DNA of 64,000 nt from Anastrepha obliqua (Eukaryota > Arthropoda > Insecta > Diptera > Tephritidae): positions 72,046,001 to 72,110,000 of the forward strand of contig NC_072895.1 of NCBI RefSeq assembly GCF_027943255.1. The letters run 5' to 3'. How positions within the stretch are numbered: the stretch's first letter is position 1; every line of letters starts with the position of its first letter. Under the pieces are notes generated by a model. The model ran no database searches and had not been told where the DNA came from. It saw nothing but the letters and a program-made list of their open reading frames with translations. A program made the translations under genes and the position numbers. Shown one piece after another: positions 44,901 to 54,184 of this stretch.

Positions 44901-45978
44901 TCGTCTCGACCCACTTTGGCCACTTTGGTATGCACATTGACGAGTGCATTCAGCTCCTTTGATTCAAGTAGCGCTTTGAGAAAATCGATTTCCTGGTCAT
45001 TGGAGAGATTTTCCGCCTCCTTTAGTGACGTTATGAGTTTTGAAAGTGCTTCATTGTTCCAGCAAGAAAATATATGAAGAGGGTTAATACAAATAGCAGC
45101 AGTATTTTTGCAGCGATTGCGAGGGGAAGGATAAGGGCGGTGGTGGGAGATAGTCAGTTGGTAGCGGAAGGAGAGTCATTATGTAAATGCACTGGTACAC
45201 AAGAACTAAAGGGTGCTTCAAAAGGTGCGCGTGAATGTTGAAAATAAAACACGTAAAAAATTGAGGTTTCAAGATTTTTAATCGAAATACGGGTCTTAAC
45301 AAACATATGTTGAAAAGGTCGCAATTCAAATGTCCACTGTGAGTTGGTATACAAAAGAAATCCTCCAAACAGTCGATACACGAACGCCTAATTGTTGAAA
45401 ACGTCGATATATCGATTCAGCAACACTTTGCACTGCAGCAGCAATATTCTCAACAGAACGTTCAGTTTTTGGTCTGCCAGTCCATTTTCTATCTTGGACA
45501 GAACCAGTTTCTTGCAACTCTTTCACTAACCTTTGAATTGTCGACTCATTTGTACTTAAGGATCGACCATTTTCACAATAAGTTTCAATAATTTTAACGT
45601 GTTCTTCTATCGTGAAAAATCGAACATCTGTCTTTTTGACAAATGTCAAAGATGACATAAAAAAGGTACCATCTAGAAATTACTCTAGGGGTAAGTGACT
45701 CTAGGCGTCACTTTTGAAAGACCCTTTATATAGCAATCATACAAATATGAGGAAAATATATTTAATGTGAGAAATGAAGATAATGTGTGAGAATGAGTGT
45801 AACCTGTAAGGGGATATGTATGCGAGTATGTGGAACATTGAAAGGGAATTTTTCAATCAGTGTTTTCAGAACTTCAGTTTTCCCGTATCTCAGATATTTT
45901 AATATATAGTTTCTTTTACGGCATTTGATACTTACCGGGATCCCAATTCGTATCTGTAGCCATAACTGCTGCTGTCAT
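29963..45978 (-). CDS. MPP7-type MAGUK scaffold protein (L27-PDZ-SH3-GUK), 10 coding exons
   Basis: Membrane-associated guanylate kinase homologue of the p55/MPP family, closest by eye to vertebrate MPP7/MPP3; the fly relatives are metro and skiff. Minus-strand exons: 45978-45936, 45048-44867, 44766-44671, 44564-44433, 36637-36470, 36409-36227, 34036-33898, 33619-33326, 33248-32905, 30139-29963. All have GT/AG borders and matching phases, giving 585 aa (MPP7 has 576). Order: two L27 domains (about 15-125), PDZ (about 138-220, with EPLGATI as the ligand loop), SH3 (about 232-300), hook, and GUK (about 382-575). The GUK P-loop is GAPGVGR (386-392), followed by '[12 protein letters not shown]' and 'EYGQ-LYGTS'-type sequence. 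It ends in WAPAAWVQ. An in-frame stop lies just upstream of the ATG. L27 domains bind Lin-7/Dlg partners; the GUK of this family is a protein-binding, not catalytic, domain. Introns are full of transposons but no exon is damaged. Confidence 0.93.
30140..31535. other. MAGUK intron 9, distal part
   Basis: Noncoding intron sequence. Around 31030-31440 + frames faintly resemble a LINE C-terminus (a Cys-x2-Cys-like '[12 protein letters not shown]'), but stops and frame changes leave this weak. Nothing else was recognised. Confidence 0.35.
31538..32849 (+). mobile_element. DD41D mariner (rosa-like), complete element with TIRs
   Basis: 1312 bp bounded by inverted ends cagggtggctgatgaa and ttcatcagccaccctg, and flanked by TA at 31536-31537 and 32850-32851 (target-site duplication). 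It lies in intron 9 of the MAGUK gene, opposite to its transcription, and its right end is only about 55 bp from the exon 9 splice donor. Nearly identical to the truncated copy at 914-1958, which suggests recent activity of the family. Confidence 0.95.
31652..32734 (+). pseudogene. DD41D mariner transposase, one nonsense codon
   Basis: A 360-codon frame that would be full length except for a single TGA at 32360-32362, where the other copy has CGA (Arg, in 'ELRRKRIPF'). After it the same frame runs on to a natural stop at 32734. Domains: paired helix-turn-helix (about 1-115, ending in '[13 protein letters not shown]'), then the catalytic domain with Asp in 'FMSDEAHF', 'FQQDGATSH' and '[10 protein letters not shown]'. 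There are 41 residues between the last two. Apart from the nonsense codon no lesion is visible, so this copy died very recently. Confidence 0.92.
34378..35097. mobile_element. MITE with perfect TIRs and TTAA target duplication
   Basis: The ends are a perfect 19-bp inverted repeat (ggggttaggggtagtcaga at 34378-34396; inverted at 35079-35097), flanked on both sides by TTAA (34374-34377 and 35098-35101). Size is 720 bp. An internal inverted pair (cttgtgcctgatcgaag at 34661-34677; inverted at 34799-34815) forms a second hairpin. No transposase is encoded. TTAA duplication is the hallmark of piggyBac-type insertion, although the G-rich terminus differs from the usual CCC start. It sits in MAGUK intron 6. 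Confidence 0.85.
35102..36226. other. MAGUK intron 6, remaining part
   Basis: AT-rich intron sequence between the TTAA MITE and exon 6. The 125-codon frame at 35965-36342 overlaps exon 6 antisense and is a shadow. Nothing else recognised. Confidence 0.5.
37090..37840 (+). mobile_element. Highly decayed mariner (SETMAR-like) in MAGUK intron 4
   Basis: Across many frames one can read '[11 protein letters not shown]' (helix-turn-helix end), '[14 protein letters not shown]', '[11 protein letters not shown]' (second catalytic Asp) and, near the end, '[10 protein letters not shown]', in the order of a mariner transposase of the human SETMAR type. A-runs and many stops are present. TIRs not located. 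Confidence 0.62.
37962..38846 (-). mobile_element. DD41D-like mariner deletion derivative
   Basis: 885 bp with ~32-bp imperfect TIRs (tagggtgggccatg... / inverted ...atggcacaccctg), flanked by TA at 37960-37961 and 38847-38848. Minus-strand frames start as '[22 protein letters not shown]'-like DNA-binding sequence (in two pieces), then jump by deletion straight to the catalytic part. That part has '[10 protein letters not shown]', '[15 protein letters not shown]', 'FQQYGATCH' (catalytic Asp changed to Tyr) and '[13 protein letters not shown]'. Non-autonomous. Lies in MAGUK intron 4. Confidence 0.85.
38850..40255. other. MAGUK intron 4, middle part
   Basis: About 1.4 kb of AT-rich intron sequence with a TATG/TACG run near 40180-40205. 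No transposon or exon recognised before the candidate microexon. Confidence 0.45.
40256..40285 (-). CDS. Candidate 30-nt microexon of the MAGUK gene ([10 protein letters not shown])
   Basis: On the minus strand a polypyrimidine-rich acceptor (cactctctctcacttc...ccatag) precedes 30 nt that stay in frame, followed by a consensus donor gtaagtaa. It encodes [10 protein letters not shown], phase 0 at both ends, exactly compatible with exon 4 (ending ...SNEPL) and exon 5 (starting GATIK). Inclusion would change the PDZ ligand-loop region from EPL-GATI to [17 protein letters not shown]. The inserted EPIV copies the EPL it displaces. This is inference from splice signals and phase only; no transcript was seen. 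Confidence 0.45.
41256..41453 (+). pseudogene. Harbinger Myb/SANT-like DNA-binding protein, fragment
   Basis: '[44 protein letters not shown]' is the trihelix/Myb-SANT pattern (Trp and Leu spacing, then a Gly-Pro-Pro turn and a Lys-Trp helix) found in the accessory protein of insect Harbinger elements. Residues after this are unrelated, so it is truncated. Confidence 0.7.
41575..42060 (-). pseudogene. HARBI1-like nuclease, fragment
   Basis: Two minus-strand frames. One (42035-41784) reads '[30 protein letters not shown]', the block around the second catalytic Asp position. The other (41787-41590) reads '[38 protein letters not shown]', the C-terminal helix with the ALHN signature. They are joined by a frameshift, and the segment in between (with the third acidic residue) is largely missing. 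A dead transposase. Confidence 0.8.
42777..43083 (-). mobile_element. Candidate tRNA-derived SINE, near full-length copy
   Basis: Minus strand: ggcggccgccgtagccgaat start, A-box-like 'tagccgaataggttgg', B-box-like 'ggttcgaatct', the shared body, and 'ctaggcgcgtac'-type end next to 'aattattta'. The 3' hairpin is eroded here. The best-preserved promoter boxes of all copies. In MAGUK intron 4. Confidence 0.78.
43170..43556 (+). pseudogene. Mariner (SETMAR-like) DNA-binding-domain frame without catalytic part
   Basis: A 128-codon open frame. After ~25 unrelated residues it reads '[36 protein letters not shown]', '[10 protein letters not shown]', then '[27 protein letters not shown]'. These are the two helix-turn-helix units of a mariner transposase. 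The frame stops right after (CMQK), where the linker and DDE domain should follow. No TIRs seen. In MAGUK intron 4. Confidence 0.72.
43560..44430. other. MAGUK intron 4, proximal part
   Basis: AT-rich intron sequence leading up to exon 4. Nothing recognised. Confidence 0.45.
45209..45726 (-). mobile_element. Mariner-derived short element keeping only the DNA-binding domain
   Basis: 518 bp with inverted ends (aagggtgcttcaaaag / inverted cttttgaaagaccctt) flanked by TA (45207-45208 and 45727-45728). The minus strand holds an open 110-codon frame (45658-45326): '[20 protein letters not shown]', then '[20 protein letters not shown]', '[19 protein letters not shown]', '[16 protein letters not shown]'. 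These are DD41D-type helix-turn-helix modules, with a small deletion in the first and no catalytic domain. In MAGUK intron 1. Confidence 0.85.
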
Positions 45979-47320
45979 CCTCTCAGCTCACCAAAGTAGT
46001 TTTTCTAACTTGCCCTATAAGTAAAGCATAGAGAAAAGTGAGTTTTTAGGTGAAAACTGGAGGTGGATCAGGGTCTATTTGATTTGGATATGTGGGAATA
46101 TAGGAATATATGTATATATGGGATATATGTGATAGACTTGGCTATGGTGTCAATTGATAGACAAGAACTTTCTGCTTCAATTTCGTTATTGGACTGCCAT
46201 TGATGTGAAGGGTTAAGGGCTGACAGGGCTTGAAAATATTTTTTCTACACTAATTTAATTTATTTCATAAAATTTACAATAAAGAGCTGTTACATAATTA
46301 TTTTGACTTAAATTCAAAATATTAAAAAAAATATTTTTAATTAAATTACAACTACATATATGATGATCATAAAAAAAATTCTGGATCGATGTTTTCTTTT
46401 GGAAAATAAAAAAATGGTAGCTTTAAAAGTTTGCAGTTAAAATTTCAAGAAAACATTGCGTAACACAGGCGCACAAATTCACTTTTTTGTGTTTTTTTGT
46501 AAAGGACTGGTTTTCGATGTATTTTGATGCGCTGAATATAGTTCTGGAGCCAAAATTGCCCATCATTCATAGTTTTTAGAAAAAAGAGGGTAACATATAA
46601 GAATGTGGTTTTGGATATTTTCGCCTCCACATTTCTCCAACAAGTGATATGATGGAGGCTTCAACGAATACTAAAAGTAAAGCTTGAATATCTTACAACG
46701 CCGCAATCTTACCGCAGCTTACTTTTGGGTTTGCGGCCACTAGCGCGTTGAAGCGCAAACACAATCCAAATCACTTGTCAAATCTCATTAAAAAGTCATA
46801 ACCCAAACCCATTGCAAACCCATCTTTCACAGCGCGTTTGTGTTGGGCTTGCTCGCATATTAATAGTAAATGGTGGCAATAGTGTTCATTTACGAGATTT
46901 TTTCTCAAAACATGGCAACAATATTTGGCAGCCGGCGTTTAAAGAACGAAGCAAATGAATTACGATTTAATAACAATTTCCATTAAAAATGTTATGGAAA
47001 CAGTTGACAATTAATTCTCTCAAACCCAAAACCTGCAAGCCGAGGGTTTGCCTTTGGTGGAAACTTATTATTACACTAAATAACTATTCTCTTATATTAA
47101 AATTTTTGTTTCCTATTTATTTTATACATCCTGTGCCTGTGGACATTAAGTATGCTATTTAATAATTTGGCAAGGAATTTATATACATCGCTTAATGGCC
47201 AGTGCCAAAAGGGATAAAACTAAAATGAACAAAAATAATTAAATAATATACAATTAAATAGTCAGTTTAGATAATTACAATCTAACAACAATTTAATAGC
47301 TTTTTAACTCCTGTTACATA
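45979..47320. other. MAGUK 5' flank and intergenic
   Basis: Just upstream of the start ATG an acceptor-like 'acttatag' (minus strand, near 46016) suggests a further noncoding 5' exon. The rest is AT-rich. A Gly/Cys-rich stretch at 46690-46870 and an inverted gggtttg block near 47025 have no clear identity. Confidence 0.4.
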
Positions 47321-47321
47321 T

Positions 47322-48010
47322 TTATTCTTTTATAGCAATCATTAGGTCGATTGGTCGAGTTCCTTTCAGACGTCTTTTAGCTTCTCTTTCCCTTTCTAGA
47401 AGTTTGTTGATTTCTGCATTGTGTTGATGCATTTTGCCAAAGTGCCTTGTTGTTATCGTTTTGATTTCTTCATCTACTGTTGCTATATTTAAAGTCAAAG
47501 TGGTGCCATCATTTCTCGTGTATCTGTCACACATGGTCAAAATTCGAAGAATCTTCAATTGTTGTAGTTGGATTTTTTCTATAGGAGCCTTTTCAGCCAT
47601 TCCAAATACTCTGATTGACTTAATCATTGTTTTGTACAGCATCAGCTGAAATGAAATTGTGAAAGGTATTCTTGTATTTGTTTGATATTTTGCCTGATGT
47701 GATAATTCCAATTTATTTTCGAGTCCAAGTGAATTTCGGTGTGTTTCGCTGTTGGTTCTATTGTAAGTGCCTTGTCATTTATTTTTATTTGCACTGTAGT
47801 AGATTTTGTTATGGTATAGTACAGTTTTGCCCTCATGTATTTTTAGGCACTCGTTATGAAACCGCTCCTTAAAGCGTTTGTGTATCGCTTCAGTTTTTTC
47901 AGCAGCTATAGTTAAGCTTTTTTCTCAAGCCAATAGTATTGTATCGTTTGCGAACGTTCCAATTAATGAATTGGTTTCGTCAGGAGGGCGAATATCTGCG
48001 GTGAAAAACC
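47322..48010 (-). mobile_element. Jockey-clade LINE, RT/C-terminal fragment
   Basis: Minus-strand frames read 'LIGTFANDTILLA' (the RT active-site block, normally FADD; the Asp is Asn here), then 'YHIRQNIKQIQEYL', 'MLYKTMIKSIRVFGMAEKAPIEKIQLQQLKILR', and a C-terminus ending 'RRLKGTRPIDLMIAIKE'. That matches the thumb and tail of Drosophila jockey-like pol proteins. Several frameshifts. Abuts an RTE fragment on the opposite strand at about 48030. Confidence 0.75.
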
Positions 48011-48029
48011 TATATAACAGTAGGGGCCC

Positions 48030-49020
48030 TAGAACTTGTGTCAATTATCTGGGATTAGCCTTCTAAATATTGTTTTCTACCGAGCGTATTTTTGCTGAAG
48101 CCTACCATCAACCAACTGATTGAACCTTATCAGCGCGGTCTTAGATATGGAAAATCCACAATCGACTAGATATTCACAATACGTGAAGTTTTAGAAAATA
48201 CCCATGAAAGGAGAATCGACACTAATCATATTTTTCTCGACTTTAAAGCTGCTTTCGACAGCATTTCTGAATTTGGTATTCCTGCAAAAATAATATGGCT
48301 ATACAAAATGACGTTGCTCAATACCAATACCGCCGTTAGGACTAGGAAGGACCTCTCCAAGCCGTTTGATACCAAACAATGTTTCAGACTTCTTAAACCT
48401 GGTGGTGGAAAATATCGGGCTAGCCGCAGAACTTAATCGCTCAGGCATAATTTTTTATAAGAGCATATGCGTATAAAGCGTTAAGAGCATATGCGTTAAT
48501 ATCATCGTCCGTAGTTCTCCCTTTTACGAACCGGATAAAGAAGCAAATCGAATCCATCTGGTAATGAAGGAGGACAAATCGTTTGGAAGCTTGGACGATG
48601 ATAGTATACGATGAGGCGTTCCTTGAAGTGTATGAGAGAAAAATTCTGCGGAAGATGTTTAGATCTTTCCACGTTGGTGAGAGTGAGTATCGCAGGCGAT
48701 GGAACGATGAGCTGAATGAACTTTACGACGATATAGATATAACGCAGCGAATAAAGATCCAGCGGCTTCATTGCTTGAGTCATGTCGTCCGAATAGGTAC
48801 AAACTCTGAAAGTATTCGATCCGGCACCAGCTGATGTCAGTAGAGGAAGCGGAAGATCTCCTTTGCGTTGTAAAGATCAGGTGGAGAAGGACTTGACTTC
48901 ACTTGGTGTGTCCCACTGACCCCGGTTAGCACGAGAAAGAAATGACTGGCGCGCTTTGTTAAACTCGGCCAAAATCGCGCCATTCAAGAAGAGCAACAAG
49001 TTTTCCTAGAACCCTTCCCT
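48030..49020 (+). mobile_element. RTE-clade LINE, RT and 3' portion with deletions
   Basis: The first part (48030-48490) is nucleotide-similar to 63070-63560: 'LLNI--YRAYFC', 'QLIEPYQRGLRYGKSTID', 'FTIREVLENTHERRIDTNHIFLDFKAAFDSI', with a ~30-base deletion at about 48262. The YADD segment is lost at a small duplication near 48460-48500. The rest is the 3' end: 'RRRWNDELNELYDDIDITQRIKIQRLHCLSHVVRIG' (48583-48834) and 'VFDPAPADVSRGSGRSPLRCKDQVEKDL'. A dead copy of the same family as 62095-64000. Confidence 0.8.
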
Positions 49021-49345
49021 GCCGAGCTTCAGCTGTTATTCAATAAATATAAATATTTAATATAAAAATATGATGAAATGGTAAAAAAATAGTAGTGTTT
49101 TTATGTTGCGAAGTATGCATTTGTGCCACACTTTGCCACACGCTTTAGCAAAGTCCAAAAATACTGCCACAAGTAACGACTATTTTGAAGAACTGATGTT
49201 GAAATTAAAAGACAAAAAAAAAAAAACAAAAGAAAAAAAAAGAAATAAACAACTTTGAGTAAAGTGAAGTTATCCTTTTAATGCCCAGTGATCACGATCG
49301 AGTTATAAATTATTATGATTGGTGAAAGAACAAAATGAAGAAAAG

Positions 49346-49533
49346 CAATGGCAAACCTCCGAGTGTATTTCTGCCATGAAAAACCTCCTCATAAAAAAAA
49401 TATTCCGTTCGGAGTCGGCATGAAACTGCAGGTCCCTCCATTTGTGGATCACCATCAAGACACACACCACAAATAGGAGGAGGAGCTCTGCCAAACACCC
49501 GAAAACGGTGAACTCGCCAATATATATACAAGT
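49346..49533 (+). mobile_element. Candidate SINE, 5'-truncated copy
   Basis: Starts inside the body ('caatggcaaacctccgagtg') and runs through 'ttcggagtcggcatgaaact', 'ccatttgtgga', 'gaggaggagctctgccaaaca', the cccgaaaacgg hairpin relic and an atatatata tail. The tRNA-like head is missing. Confidence 0.8.
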
Positions 49534-49560
49534 TAACAAATAACACTTAATATAGGATAT

Positions 49561-49682
49561 TTCATAAGTTTATAATTAACCCTCGCTATCGCGTGCTTCA
49601 TAAGTTAAGAAACAGCCCTCGCAATTGCGTGCTTCATAAGTTAAGAAACAGCCCTCGCAATTGCGACATTACATAAGTTGTA
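49561..49682. repeat. 36-bp tandem repeat, about 3 copies
   Basis: The unit gcgtgcttcataagttaaga... repeats with a 36-bp period (starts 49591 and 49627). A degenerate copy lies before it (from 49561) and a partial one follows it (to 49680). Each carries 'ccctcgcaattgcg'. Confidence 0.8.
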
Positions 49683-49940
49683 TCAGCGCGCTATAGCTGC
49701 AATGGTCAGCGACGGTAACCGGACACTTTTGTTTTGCTGCAAGAGTTTCCGTTATCGCCAAAGATTTTGCTGAGTCGGCTTGCCGACCATGACGTTGTGG
49801 CGTGATGTGAGTTTTGGCTTAGGTTAAGTGAAATATTCTATGTATTAAGAAATCAGTTTGAATACAGCGCTCTTCCAATAAGTCGCTTAAATAAATATTC
49901 ACTCCGGCACTTGGCCGTTAAATGATTTGTTTTATTGTCT

Positions 49941-50177
49941 GAGCCCGAGGCTAGCAATAAGAGGCACAGTTTGCCTCTCAACCTAATCTTCACCCTCAAC
50001 AGGACTGGAGAATATTAATCGAGCCCGAGGCTAGCAATAAGAGGCACAGTTTGCCTCTCAACCTAATCTTCACCCTCAACAGGACTGGAGAATATTAATC
50101 GAGCCCGAGGCTAGCAATAAGAGGCACAGTTCGCCTCTCAACCTAATCTTCACCCTCAACAGGACTGGAGAATATTA
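49941..50177. repeat. 80-bp tandem repeat, three copies
   Basis: Units start at 49941, 50021 and 50101 with 'gagcccgaggctagcaataa'. The first two are identical as far as I can see; the third differs by one base (t to c at 50132) and ends two or three bases short. Each contains a small perfect hairpin gaggca-cagtt-tgcctc, which the change in the third copy weakens. The array sits directly before the mariner-derived frame at 50270. Confidence 0.92.
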
Positions 50178-50179
50178 TG

Positions 50180-50700
50180 GATTTGAACTAGGTATTATTT
50201 GAAGAATGGTAACACTTAGCTGTCATCTGATTTGACTGAAAATTAGTTTTATTCTTCCGCTAAACGAAAATGGTTGTGTATACGCTCAAAGAACGCTGGG
50301 AAATATTGCGACATTACTTTGAAAATCATGGTAATGTTGCAGAATGTGTACGAAAATTACGTACGGCAATGGGAAGAAGAAAAGCACCGAATGAAGCGTA
50401 TGTGCGTTACTTTGCGAAAAAAGTAAGAGAAACTGGGTTGCTTATTGACAAACCAACGCGTGACCGACCAAAAACCGTGCATACACCCGAAAATATTACT
50501 GCTTTGGCCGAGAGTGTTCGCGAATCACCAGGAACGTCAGTTCACCGTCGTTCTCAACAATTGGAGCTTAAATACAGCAGCATACAATCGAAAATTGTTT
50601 AAAGGATTGTACTTCAAAATAAAAAAAGAGTTTGCAAAAAAATTTAGTAGTTTCTTTTTTATAGCATTTTTAATTCCGTAAAGTTATATGGCGGACCCTT
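50180..50700 (+). mobile_element. Mariner-derived element with DNA-binding domain only; left end missing
   Basis: The right end is a TIR (ggcggaccctt at 50690-50700) followed by TA and AT repeats. The same terminus occurs inverted at 57078. The frame 50270-50602 (110 aa) starts 'MVVYTLKERWEILRHYFENHGNVAECVRKLRTAMG' and continues 'APNEAYVRYFAKKVRETG', 'PENITALAESV', 'SVHRRSQQLELKYSSIQ'. It is both helix-turn-helix modules of a DD41D-type transposase, with no catalytic domain. No left TIR was found; the 80-bp tandem array is there instead. Confidence 0.75.
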
Positions 50701-53030
50701 TATATATATATTATATATATATTATTATGTTATTGTATATTATTATTATTATTATTATTATTATATAATATATAAGCACATAAAAGTGACTATTGGAATA
50801 TTTTTGAAATCAGTAATCAGTAACTTGAAAAGTCTTAGATTTTTTTATTTTGATTTGGCGTCCACCATATTGAATCCTTCAACTGGTGTGCGTGCAAGCA
50901 AATTTTTAATATAATATCGTTTTGTTTCCTGCTACAACGGTTTACTTTATTTATTTATTTTATTTTTATTATTTATTACTGGTGCTATCCTATTCTACAG
51001 ACGATTCTACGAGACCCAATTAGCACAAAAGATGCCATTTTAATACACCACTTCTAGAACTACTACTTTTTAGTAGTCGAACGATCTTGATTTCACTATG
51101 AATCTGCCTATGTCATCTATTTGCTTTTCTGCAATTTCTTTCAAGTTGACCATCGGAAATTACCCCAGCTGAAAAGTTTAAAATCATTTCTTTTCTAAAA
51201 GCAAATTCTTTGTTCCTTTAAAAAAATTAAATTGAATTTTATGATTTTTTGGGCTTTGTTAGTTTACGCTTTGTAGTAACTTCTATTGTAGTTAGGAACT
51301 ACGATATCCGTAGAGAGGCACCATCAAAAAGTAAAGCAGGATTCCTCGTTTCACGACAGTCGGTTCTACGTTACCGAAGCGACTCGTACTCATATCCGGG
51401 CAAGGACTGTCACACCAGCAGCATTTCCCCTATGTAACAACAACAACAAAAACAACAAAGTAGGATTCCTCCTTTACTTTAAAGGACTTAGATGCTTGGC
51501 AGATATGACTGCTTTCCTGGATTCCAATTTGTTCTCTGTCCCAGTTAAAATTATTTCGATAAATAACCTTGGAGTTAACTCCAATAAAAAAAAAACAGAG
51601 TATATGCACAAATATAAAAGCATTCATCAATATACGTACTTACTCGTATGATATCTCCAAGTGTTTTCTATAATACAAGTATTGCAACTACAAAGGCCTT
51701 GGAGCTTTTAACACAATGATATATGTATTGTATATGCACATATAATTGAATGCTTACGCAACATTTAAAGAAAAGGTGGTACCACTTTTCCATAGAAGGC
51801 CAGGAGTGGCGTGTTTCCTGCTTCTTCGACCTTGTTATGTGCTTTCTAGCTTTTGACAAAGAAAAATTTCTTGACTTTTATATTTGCATGTCAACAAACA
51901 CTTAACATTTTGGGGCACATAAGTTAAGTTGTTTTCATTAGAAACATGTTTTTGTTTTGTGTCTTATTATATATTTTGGTTGCTCACCTGCGTACATTTA
52001 TTGTAAATATCGTGTGGCAACTAAAGTGTGGTATCTTTTGAACACAATCCCAGAATTCATTTCATTAAATTCCATCTCATTTTTGTCCTCAAATTTTATT
52101 GTCATTTTGGCACGCCAATTCCACACAGATTTCGGCCAAAAACCCACTGTGCATGGCTATATTTGTAAATATAAACATATGGATATTTGTGTTTTTCGAC
52201 GCTTTGGCGCCTAAAATCATATCATGGAAAATCATGCAATGTAGAGCAATTTGACAAGAACAAATACTCGTGCATAGCATGATTTACTATTCATAAGTGT
52301 GGAAATACAAGTATATGTTTGTACAAAGGCACATCAGCAATCAGCGAACGAAATGGTATAGAAATTTTTGATTGCCTTACTTAATATACAAGTATGTGTA
52401 TGCGTATTTATTCCTGGCTAAAAATCAATGATATTTATAACTTATTGATTGGAGTTTAGCGTGCTTGCAATGAAACGTCCTTGGCCGACAGGAGATATCG
52501 ATTGCAGAAGAGACGGAAATTGTTTTACACTTCGGGTATAGGTATGGTATGATATTACGTAAGCGTTAAGAAGAGTTAAGAAATTGGTATCATTTTACGC
52601 ATGTGAAATCAAAAATATTGCTGCCAGATTTAATTCTATATTTCGTTGAATCGAGATCTTCTTTCAGAGTAAAGGAAAAAAAAATTAGTGATTTTTCGTT
52701 GTGATTTTATATTTTTTGATAATTTTTAATTAAAATGTGCTTTCCCCTTATTTGGTGAACTCTGACTAGAAGGTTCATCCTTGACCGAAAGACTCCGATA
52801 ATTGGGGTTCAACTGTTGAATGTTGAATGATCTCAAAATGGATGAAACTATTAAAAAATGTCTATAACAAACAATTTAAATAGGTTTGTTTGAAATTCAT
52901 AACAAATTTTAACTTTAATATTTGCATATTATATGTCCAAGTTTTGCTTATTAAGATGGCCACGTGTTCGAATGGGCTTGCGTGCCATTTCCATTCATAT
53001 TTATATTCTGGTATTTGAAATCCACTGTGA
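50700..53030. other. Intergenic, microsatellites
   Basis: Contains (AT)n and (TTA)n tracts at 50700-50770 and scattered short frames. Nothing with recognisable homology over more than 2 kb. Confidence 0.5.
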
Positions 53031-53032
53031 GC

Positions 53033-53095
53033 AGGCAATGGCAAACCTCTCCCATGAAAAAACTTCTCACTAAAAGTCATCAACTATTCGGCACG
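53033..53095 (+). mobile_element. Possible SINE fragment
   Basis: 'gcaggcaatggcaaacctc', 'ccatgaaaaaacttctcac' and 'attcggcacg' resemble part of the SINE body with several deletions. Weak because it is short. Confidence 0.4.
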
Positions 53096-53947
53096 TTTAT
53101 CAGCCATATTTTAATTTTACACCGCCACCTCATTTTGCAGTTCGTGGTAAGTCTTTCACTCAATTCTACAGTCTGCTGTAGAAGTTTCGAGAACTTTGAA
53201 TCTCTTTGCATAAATTCAGAGCATTAAATCAACTTTAAGTGATACCAGTGACACCGAAAATTCGAACAAGTTTTTCGACAGAATTCTGCAGAATTATTTA
53301 TTACTAATTATAAAAAAATCACAGGACATTACGCAGATTTCGTTGATATAACACAGCTCGCTTGATTTCAAAAGAATATTAAAAACCATGCAAAAAAAAA
53401 ACAATTTTGTATTCAAAATTCACGCATCGCAAAGAGTATTTTATTAAAAATATCACAAAATCTATTTGTCATAAGCAATGCGAAAAGGGGGTATTAACAA
53501 GAGAGTAAATCACGCGAAGTTTTGGCAGAACATTTAAATGAGTTTTTTTGTTTGGAGAAATGCTTTTCTATTTTTCAACCTAGTTTTCGTATAATATTTT
53601 AAAACCAGATAAGATATGCTACATACAATTTGCTACAAGTGCTGACATAATTTCAATGGAACACATACAACTTCTGAAGTATATTCAAATAGCACTGTAA
53701 TATATTCGGAAGCATGAGCCAGCAAAAAGACAAGAAACTAAGTTCATATATTTGTGTGTATAAAAACAAAACAAGGAGTCGTTTTTGGAGTGCATCCAAA
53801 TAATGGCTGCCGGTCTAAATGCGCATGAACTCATAATTCAAATTGCACACAAAACTTCAATCACAATTCGCACACATAAATTTGAACGTGCCTGCAGAGA
53901 TATTCTCTCGTCGCAGTGCTTCTCTTGCCTGTACAGAAGGAAAATTT

Positions 53948-53949
<2 letters not shown>

Positions 53950-53986
<37 letters not shown>

Positions 53987-54180
53987 GGCGCGTACACCCT
54001 TTTCGGGTGTTTGACCGAGCTCCTCCTCCTGTTTGTGGTGTGCGTCTTGATGTTGTTCCACAAATGGAGGGACCTATAGTTTCAAGCCGACTCTGAACGG
54101 CAAATATTTTTATGAGGAGCTTTTTCATGCTTTTTCATGGCAGAAATACTCTCGGAGGTTTGCCATTGCTTGCCGAGGGG
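53950..54180 (-). mobile_element. Candidate SINE, 5'-truncated, with long AT tail
   Basis: A 34-base (AT)n tail (53950-53983) is followed on the plus strand by the inverted 3' hairpin (acaccc/gggtgt) and the SINE body back to 'gccgagggg' at 54180, where it meets the I-clade LINE. A small internal duplication (ctttttcatg) lies at 54119-54139. Confidence 0.82.
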
Positions 54181-54184
54181 ATTC

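Noticed and set aside
46690..47060. Possible hAT-like or other MITE from inverted gggtttg words
   Set aside because: The inverted match is only about 11 bases and the ends are undefined.
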